Origin: an uncultured Burkholderiales bacterium
GTDB lineage: Bacteria > Pseudomonadota > Gammaproteobacteria > Burkholderiales > Burkholderiaceae
Direction of reading: 5' to 3'
NCBI GenBank assembly: GCA_903845315.1
Contig: CAIMWY010000147.1
Location: 1 to 11,338, forward strand
DNA length: 11,338 nt
Shown: positions 6,642-11,338 of the stretch, in pieces
Layout: each line of letters starts with the position of its first letter
Position numbering within the stretch: the first letter of the stretch is position 1
Notes under the pieces: generated by a model
Database searches by the model: none
The model's input: the letters and a program-made list of their open reading frames with translations, nothing else
Told to the model about the DNA's origin: nothing
Made by a program: the position numbers and the translations under genes

Positions 6642-7595
6642 ATGCGTAAAACTGGCTATTACACCCATCCTGCTTGTTGGCAGCACGAGATGGGCGCAGG
6701 GCACCCCGAATGCCCCGAACGGCTCAGCGCCATTCAAGACCGCTTGCTCATCAGTGGCGTGGATTTGGGTCTCACACAAGTCGATGCGCCTGAAGCACCC
6801 TTGGCGGACATTGAGCTCGCGCATGACCGCATGTACGTCGCGGCCCTGCGCGGCATGTCTGACCGTTTGGTCGAAGACCTCGACGCCGGTGGGCCCGCCT
6901 ACGCGCACATGGATGCCGACACGGCCATCAACGCGCACACTTGGAAAGCCGCCTTGCGCGCAGCGGGCGCCGCCATTGCCGCCACTGATGCGGTGTTGGC
7001 CGGTGAGCTTGAGAATGCGTTTTGTGCGGTGCGCCCGCCGGGGCATCACGCCACGGCCAAGCAGGCCATGGGCTTTTGCTTTTTCAATAATGTGGCCATT
7101 GCGGCCAAGTACGCGCTCGAGCGCCATGGCCTAAAGCGCGTCGCCGTGGTCGACTTTGATGTGCACCACGGCAATGGCACCGAAGACATTTTGTCGGGCG
7201 ACAACCGGGTCTTGATGGTGAGCTTTTTTCAACATCCGTTTTACCCCCACTCGGGCACCGAGCACCCGGCCGGCAATATGCTGAATTTGCCAGTCCCTGC
7301 CTACACCAAAGGCATGGACGTGCGCGAATTGATCGAGACCTATTGGGTGCCACGCTTGGAAGAGTTCAAGCCCGAGATGATCTTCATCAGCGCCGGCTTT
7401 GACGCCCATCGCGAAGACGACATGGGCCAAATGGGCTTGGTCGAGCAAGACTACGCTTGGATCACCGACCGCATTCGCACCATCGCCTTGCGGCATGCCA
7501 AAGGGCGCATCGTGTCTTGCCTAGAAGGTGGCTACAGCCTGAGCGCCTTGAGTCGCAGTGTGGAGGCGCACTTGCGCGTCTTGGCCGATATTTAA
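6642..7595 (+). CDS. Histone deacetylase family (class II-like) amidohydrolase
   Basis: A 317-residue zinc hydrolase of the HDAC/AcuC/AphA/acetylpolyamine amidohydrolase superfamily, cytoplasmic, removing acetyl (or other acyl) groups from lysine side chains or polyamines. Seen: GHPECPERLSAI (20-31); AVRPPGHHA with H135-H136, the catalytic histidine pair; DFDVHHGNGTE (171-181) giving zinc ligands D173 and H175; SAGFDAHREDDMG (250-262) giving the third ligand D254; and LEGGYSL with Y298, the transition-state tyrosine of active deacetylases. All catalytic residues are present, so it should be active. ATG 6642 gives MRKTGYYTHPACWQHEMG, the usual family N-terminus; the longer frame upstream crosses mltB in antisense and is rejected. 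The channel gene follows after 12 nt. The substrate cannot be told from sequence. Confidence 0.94.
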   Translation: MRKTGYYTHPACWQHEMGAGHPECPERLSAIQDRLLISGVDLGLTQVDAPEAPLADIELAHDRMYVAALRGMSDRLVEDLDAGGPAYAHMDADTAINAHTWKAALRAAGAAIAATDAVLAGELENAFCAVRPPGHHATAKQAMGFCFFNNVAIAAKYALERHGLKRVAVVDFDVHHGNGTEDILSGDNRVLMVSFFQHPFYPHSGTEHPAGNMLNLPVPAYTKGMDVRELIETYWVPRLEEFKPEMIFISAGFDAHREDDMGQMGLVEQDYAWITDRIRTIALRHAKGRIVSCLEGGYSLSALSRSVEAHLRVLADI

Positions 7596-7607
7596 GAAAG
7601 CGTATTC

Positions 7608-8843
7608 ATGAACGATTGGCAAGAGCTGTTGCTCGATTTGCAAAGTCCCGCGATAGCCCTCGAGTTGGCTGGCCTGTTGGCGTGCTTGGTGCTGGCCGGG
7701 TGGGTCTGCCGCGTGTTGGGGCGTGGCTTTACCGGGCACTCGATTTGGTTTGGCCGCCGCACGGTGGACGGGGTGTTGTTTCCGGCCTTGAGTTTGGTGT
7801 GGGTCTATGCCTTCAAGCTTGGCCTGCTCAAAATTCAGCACGTGCCCGTGCTCAAGGTGGCGGTGCCGGTGCTGGTGTCTTTGGTGGTCATTCGCTTGAT
7901 TGCCCGCGTCTTGGCCTTAGTTTTCCCCAACTCCAACGGTGCGCGCGTCATAGAGCGCGTGGTGTCTTGGTTGGCGTGGGGGCTGGCCGTGCTGTGGATC
8001 ACCGGCTGGATGGCCCCGGTGCTCGACGAACTGGAAAGCATTCAAATCAGCTGGGGCAAAACCCACATCACCTTGTTGCATGTGCTCCAGGTGGTGATGA
8101 CCTCGAGCTTGGTGTTGGTGGTGACCTTGTGGATTTCCGCGGCCCTCGAAGCTCGGGTGCTGACACGGGCGGTGGCCGATTTGTCAATGCGCCGTGTGCT
8201 GGCCAATGCCATGCGCGCCTTGCTCTTGTTGATCGGGGCTTTGTTTGCGCTGTCCACCTTGGGCGTGGACTTGACCGCCTTGTCGGTCTTAGGTGGCGCT
8301 TTGGGTGTGGGCTTGGGGCTGGGTTTGCAAAAACTCGCCGCTAACTATGTGAGCGGCTTTGTGATTTTGCTGGAGCGCTCACTGCGCATCGGCGACTATG
8401 TGCGGGTGGATGGCTTTGAAGGCACGGTGTCAGACATTAAAACCCGCTACACCTTGCTGCGCGCCAACAACGGCATTGAGTCGGTGGTGCCCAACGAGTT
8501 GTTGCTCACCCAACGCGTGGAGAACCTGTCGCTAGAAAACAGCCGCATGCTGCTCACCTGCCATTTTTGGGTGGGCTTAGACGCCAACCCGCTGCAGGTG
8601 CAAAACTTGTTGAGCCAAGCCGCAGGGGCTGCACCCAGGGTGTTGGCGGACCCAGCCCCCGTGGCCTTGCTGAGCGAGGTGACCCCCCAGGGCTTGCATT
8701 TCAGCCTGAACTTTTGGATGGACGACCCTTCCAGCGGCCAAGCCCCGGTGCGCTCGGGCGTCAACTTGGGCGTTCTGAGCGCCTTGCGTGGCGCCGGCAT
8801 TGCCCTAGGCCAAGCGCCGCATGAGGTGGTGATGCGGACCTGA
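7608..8843 (+). CDS. MscS-family mechanosensitive ion channel
   Basis: A 411-residue inner-membrane protein. Hydrophobic helices lie at about 16-37, 55-75, 79-105, 116-136, 157-180 and 200-218. The pore-lining helix and its exit follow, LSVLGGALGVGLGLGLQKLAANYVSGFVILLERSLRIGDYVRVDGFEGTV in order over about 225-274. The Gly/Ala-rich helix, the LQKLAANYVSG kink and the RIGDYV entry to the beta domain are the defining MscS_TM/MscS marks. The cytosolic domain has TRYTLLRANNGIESVVPN (279-296) and a vestibule region to the end. Such channels open under membrane tension to release solutes on osmotic downshift. It is longer than E. coli MscS (286) through extra N-terminal helices, like YbdG/MscM-type members. 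ATG 7608 is preceded by AAGAAAG. It is probably cotranscribed with the deacetylase gene. Confidence 0.92.
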   Translation: MNDWQELLLDLQSPAIALELAGLLACLVLAGWVCRVLGRGFTGHSIWFGRRTVDGVLFPALSLVWVYAFKLGLLKIQHVPVLKVAVPVLVSLVVIRLIARVLALVFPNSNGARVIERVVSWLAWGLAVLWITGWMAPVLDELESIQISWGKTHITLLHVLQVVMTSSLVLVVTLWISAALEARVLTRAVADLSMRRVLANAMRALLLLIGALFALSTLGVDLTALSVLGGALGVGLGLGLQKLAANYVSGFVILLERSLRIGDYVRVDGFEGTVSDIKTRYTLLRANNGIESVVPNELLLTQRVENLSLENSRMLLTCHFWVGLDANPLQVQNLLSQAAGAAPRVLADPAPVALLSEVTPQGLHFSLNFWMDDPSSGQAPVRSGVNLGVLSALRGAGIALGQAPHEVVMRT

Positions 8844-8965
8844 GGTGTTTTCGGCGAAAATCATAAAAAAGCACGAGCGTTCTAAAATGCGCACTGCTAA
8901 ACCTTACAATGTGACGTTTACGTAAACGTCAATCTATTTTTCTATTCAACCGTGGAGTTTTTCCC
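8844..8965 (+). promoter_or_regulatory. etfBA promoter region
   Basis: This 122-nt gap is AT-richer than its neighbours. It holds TACAAT (8905-8910) as a possible -10 box, with only weak -35 candidates near 8882, and a palindrome (8912-8931) that would cover the predicted transcription start. The site GGAG (8954-8957) lies 8 nt before the etfB ATG. No terminator for the channel gene is evident. Confidence 0.5.
8912..8931. promoter_or_regulatory. Perfect 20-bp palindrome, candidate repressor operator
   Basis: TGACGTTTACGTAAACGTCA is identical to its reverse complement. It lies just downstream of the possible -10 TACAAT and 34 nt before etfB, a position suited to repression. Fatty-acid and branched-chain amino-acid oxidation genes of proteobacteria are commonly controlled by TetR-type (PsrA, FadP) or MerR-type (LiuR) regulators with palindromic sites. 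Which one, if any, binds here is inference. Confidence 0.65.
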
Positions 8966-9715
8966 ATGAAAGCATTGGTCGCTGTCAAACGCGTGGTGGA
9001 CTACAACGTCAAGGTCCGGGTCAAGTCGGACAATTCGGGCGTGGACATCGCCATCGTGAAGATGAGCTTGAACCCGTTTGACGAGTTCGCTATGGAAGAG
9101 GCGGTTCGCCTCAAAGAGGCGGGCGTGGTGAGCGAGGTCATTGCGGTGTCTTGCGGCGTGACGCAATGCCAAGAAACCCTGCGCACTGCCATGGCCATTG
9201 GTGCCGACCGTGGCATCTTGGTGGAGACCAGCGAAGAGCTGCAACCCTTGGCCGTGGCCAAGCTGCTCAAAGCCTTGGTGGACAAAGAACAACCCGGCCT
9301 GATCATTTTGGGCAAGCAAGCCATCGACGACGACTGCAACCAAACCGGCCAAATGTTGGCGGCCTTGGCCCACTTGCCACAAGCCACCTTTGCTTCCAAA
9401 GTGGTGGTGGCCGACGGCAAGGCCCAGGTAACGCGCGAAGTTGACGGGGGTTTGGAAACACTCTCTATCAGCCTGCCTGCGGTGATCACCACCGACTTGC
9501 GCTTGAACGAGCCCCGCTATGTGACCTTGCCCAACATCATGAAGGCCAAGAAAAAGCAGCTTGATGTCTACAAACCTGAAGACCTGGGTGTCAATGTCGC
9601 CCCGCGCATCAAGACCTTGAAGGTCAGCGAGCCGCCCAAGCGCAGCGCGGGCATCAAGGTGGCCGACGTGGCGGCCTTGGTGGACAAGCTCAAAAACGAC
9701 GCCAAAGTTATCTAA
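8966..9715 (+). CDS. etfB: Electron transfer flavoprotein, beta subunit
   Basis: A 249-residue beta subunit of the heterodimeric ETF, which accepts electrons from acyl-CoA dehydrogenases and hands them to ETF:ubiquinone oxidoreductase. Seen: [20 protein letters not shown] start; the family signature [16 protein letters not shown] (36-51); [17 protein letters not shown] (71-87), where the recognition loop region begins; [20 protein letters not shown] (116-135), the nucleotide-binding motif; and [26 protein letters not shown], typical of group I ETF-beta. Length matches the family (about 250). GGAG lies 8 nt before the ATG. etfA follows after 17 nt, giving an etfBA operon. The palindrome upstream suggests regulation with fatty-acid or amino-acid catabolism. 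Confidence 0.97.
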   Translation: MKALVAVKRVVDYNVKVRVKSDNSGVDIAIVKMSLNPFDEFAMEEAVRLKEAGVVSEVIAVSCGVTQCQETLRTAMAIGADRGILVETSEELQPLAVAKLLKALVDKEQPGLIILGKQAIDDDCNQTGQMLAALAHLPQATFASKVVVADGKAQVTREVDGGLETLSISLPAVITTDLRLNEPRYVTLPNIMKAKKKQLDVYKPEDLGVNVAPRIKTLKVSEPPKRSAGIKVADVAALVDKLKNDAKVI

Positions 9716-9732
9716 GCGAAGGACAACACACC

Positions 9733-10665
9733 ATGACATCTCTCGTTATTGCAGAACACGACAACGCCAACATCAAAGCGTCGACCCTCAACACCATCAC
9801 GGCTGCCTTGGACATGGGCGGTGACGTGCATGTGCTGGTCGCGGGCCACAACGTCGGCGCAGTCGCAGCCGCAGCCGCACAAATTGCCGGCGTGGCCAAA
9901 GTGCTGCACGCCGATGGCGCCACCCTGGCCGATGGCTTGGCAGAAAACGTGGCCGCCCAAGTGCTGGCGGTGGCTGCCAACTACAGCCACATCCTGTTTC
10001 CTGCCACCGCTGGCGGTAAAAACGTGGCGCCCCGCGTGGCCGCGCTGTTGGACGTGGGGCAAATCAGCGACATCACCCGCGTGGACAGCCCCGACACGTT
10101 TGAGCGCCCCATTTATGCGGGCAACGCCATGGCCACCGTGCAGTCGACCGACGCCACCAAGGTGATCACCGTGCGCACCACCGGCTTTGATGCGGCAGCA
10201 GCCTCAGGCGGCTCGGCAAGCACCGAGAACGTGGCAGCCGTGGCCGACTCGGGCCAAAGCAGCTTTGTGGGCCGTGAAGTCACCAAGAGCGACCGCCCGG
10301 AGTTGACGGCCGCCAAGATCATTGTGTCGGGCGGCCGGGCTTTGGGCAGTGCCGAAAAGTTCAACGAAGTCATGATCCCCCTAGCCGACAAGCTGGGTGC
10401 CGCCTTGGGTGCCAGCCGTGCAGCGGTGGACGCGGGCTACGCGCCCAACGACTGGCAGGTGGGCCAAACCGGCAAGATTGTGGCGCCGCAGTTGTATGTG
10501 GCGTGCGGCATAAGTGGCGCCATTCAACACTTGGCGGGTATGAAAGACAGCAAGGTGATCGTGGCGATCAACAAAGACCCCGAGGCCCCCATCTTCAGCG
10601 TGGCTGACTTTGGCTTAGAGGCAGATTTGTTCATCGCCGTGCCCGAGTTGGTGGCAGCGCTTTAA
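9733..10665 (+). CDS. etfA: Electron transfer flavoprotein, alpha subunit
   Basis: A 310-residue alpha subunit that holds the FAD of ETF. The N-terminal domain (1-180) includes HILFPATAGGKNVAPRVAALL (86-106), and the C-terminal FAD domain is clearly intact: AAKIIVSGGRALGSAEKF (193-210), DWQVGQTGKIVAPQLYVACGISGAIQHLAGM (240-270) and INKDPEAPIFSVADFGLEADLF (279-300). G244-K248, S261-H266, N280 and D292 are the usual FAD-contact positions of the family. AAGGA (9719-9723) lies 9 nt before the ATG. It is transcribed with etfB and ends 12 nt before a strong terminator stem, after which an acyl-CoA dehydrogenase, the natural electron donor of ETF, begins. Confidence 0.97.
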   Translation: MTSLVIAEHDNANIKASTLNTITAALDMGGDVHVLVAGHNVGAVAAAAAQIAGVAKVLHADGATLADGLAENVAAQVLAVAANYSHILFPATAGGKNVAPRVAALLDVGQISDITRVDSPDTFERPIYAGNAMATVQSTDATKVITVRTTGFDAAAASGGSASTENVAAVADSGQSSFVGREVTKSDRPELTAAKIIVSGGRALGSAEKFNEVMIPLADKLGAALGASRAAVDAGYAPNDWQVGQTGKIVAPQLYVACGISGAIQHLAGMKDSKVIVAINKDPEAPIFSVADFGLEADLFIAVPELVAAL

Positions 10666-10677
10666 GCGCTGTGGCAC

Positions 10678-10702
10678 AAGGCACCCACCGGGGTGCCTTT
10701 TT
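10678..10702 (+). terminator. Intrinsic terminator after etfBA
   Basis: AAGGCACCC (10678-10686) pairs perfectly with GGGTGCCTT (10691-10699) around a 4-nt loop ACCG, and a run of five T ends at 10702. It starts 12 nt after the etfA stop and 30 nt before the next start codon, so it should end or attenuate etfBA transcription. Confidence 0.88.
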
Positions 10703-10731
10703 ACTGTTGCATTGATTTTTGGAGACACACC

Positions 10732-11338
10732 GTGAGCTACATTGCCCCCGTCAAAGACATGCTGTTCAACATGCAATATCTGGCCGGTTTGAGCCAGATT
10801 GCACAAATTCCTGCATTCGAAGACATGGGCCTTGAAACGGCCCAAGCGGTGTTGGAAGAGTGCGCCAAGTTGAACGAGTCGGTGTTGGTGCCTTTGAATT
10901 GGGAGGGCGACAAAAATCCTTCGTATTTCAAAGACGGTCATGTCACGACCACGCCAGGTTTCAAAGAGGCGTATGTGCAGTACACCCAAGGTGGCTGGCA
11001 GAGCTTGCAGCACCCGGCCGAGTTTGGTGGGCAAGGTTTACCCAAGACCATTGGCGCCGCATGTGGCGAAATGCTCAATTCCGCCAATATGAGTTTTGCT
11101 TTGTGCCCCATGTTGACCGATGGCGCGATTGAGGCCTTGTTGACCGCAGGCTCTGACGCGCTCAAGACCACGTACCTCGATAAACTGGTGTCGGGCCAGT
11201 GGACCGGCACCATGAACTTGACCGAGCCGCAAGCCGGTTCGGACCTGGCGGCTGTGCGCACCCGCGCAGAACCTCAGCCCGATGGCACGTTCAAAATTTT
11301 TGGCACCAAGATCTACATCACCTACGGTGAGCATGACA
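10732..11338 (+). CDS. Acyl-CoA dehydrogenase, long DmdC-like type (partial)
   Basis: The first about 202 residues of a flavoprotein acyl-CoA dehydrogenase; the gene runs off the window end. Seen: MSYIAPVKDMLFNMQYLAGL N-terminus; LEECAKLNESVLVPLNWEGD (about 43-62); TTTPGFKEAYVQYTQGGWQSLQHPAEFGGQGLPKT; LCPMLTDGAIEALLTAGSD; and MNLTEPQAGSDLAAVRTRA (about 162-180), the FAD/substrate-loop signature, followed by YITYGEHD. This N-terminus and spacing are those of the about 600-residue family that includes DmdC (3-methylmercaptopropionyl-CoA dehydrogenase), not of short-chain FadE or Bcd types. The start is GTG 10732, with GGAG (10721-10724) 7 nt before it; the in-frame ATG nine codons later would cut conserved residues. 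Electrons go to the ETF encoded just upstream. Many members act on medium or long acyl-CoAs, so the substrate is open. Confidence 0.93.
   Translation, partial: MSYIAPVKDMLFNMQYLAGLSQIAQIPAFEDMGLETAQAVLEECAKLNESVLVPLNWEGDKNPSYFKDGHVTTTPGFKEAYVQYTQGGWQSLQHPAEFGGQGLPKTIGAACGEMLNSANMSFALCPMLTDGAIEALLTAGSDALKTTYLDKLVSGQWTGTMNLTEPQAGSDLAAVRTRAEPQPDGTFKIFGTKIYITYGEHD

Noticed and set aside
7457..8344. 295-codon plus-strand frame across the deacetylase end and channel gene
   Set aside because: Out-of-frame with two strongly identified genes; Gly/Arg-rich shadow product.
8850..8862. TTTTCG-G-CGAAAA inverted repeat after the channel gene
   Set aside because: A one-base loop cannot fold as a hairpin and no T-tract follows; probably chance.
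8942..9739. 265-codon minus-strand open frame across etfB
   Set aside because: Antisense shadow: the plus strand carries an unmistakable ETF-beta with full motifs, and the minus frame shows no family signature.

Overview
The window is GC-rich, densely coded chromosomal sequence. It reads as a betaproteobacterium of the Burkholderiales, most likely Comamonadaceae (Limnohabitans/Rhodoferax-like). This rests on protein character, the tsaE-amidase-mutL neighbourhood and the etfBA plus long acyl-CoA dehydrogenase block; I could not run a search to confirm it. No phage, IS element, CRISPR array, rRNA or tRNA is visible, and nearly every gene belongs to a known family.

Left part (1-4681): the 5' end of mutL (minus, runs off the window) lies back to back with a DedA-family membrane protein gene (plus). 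Converging on it is a minus-strand set tsaE - amiC-type amidase - VF530/DUF2132 small protein, linked by an ATGA overlap and an 11-nt gap. Divergent from tsaE, only 20 nt away, is queG. This is the widespread queG/tsaE/amidase/mutL neighbourhood (tRNA modification, cell-wall splitting, mismatch repair) with dedA inserted in opposite orientation.

Middle part (4665-5400): a small, atypical island. A 91-codon minus-strand reading frame resembles only the C-terminal piece of a ferredoxin-reductase NAD-binding domain. A perfect 16-bp-stem terminator follows, and then an AT-richer short gene whose product looks like a bacterial PH-type domain and whose stop codon lies inside the terminator stem. 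This is the least ordinary stretch of the window.

Right part (5417-11338): mltB (minus, periplasmic lytic transglycosylase) is divergent from a pair encoding a class II histone-deacetylase-like hydrolase and an MscS-type channel (12-nt gap, probably one transcript). After a 122-nt promoter region with a perfect 20-bp palindrome come etfB and etfA (electron transfer flavoprotein), an intrinsic terminator, and the start of a DmdC-like acyl-CoA dehydrogenase (truncated by the window end). Acyl-CoA dehydrogenases pass electrons to ETF, so this block forms a functional set for fatty-acid or related acyl-CoA oxidation, and the palindrome is a good candidate for its operator.

I do not see a previously undescribed multi-gene system. 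The points worth checking are the etf operator, the PH-like gene with its terminator-embedded stop, the reductase remnant, the TsaE insertion, and the start-codon arrangement between tsaE and queG.
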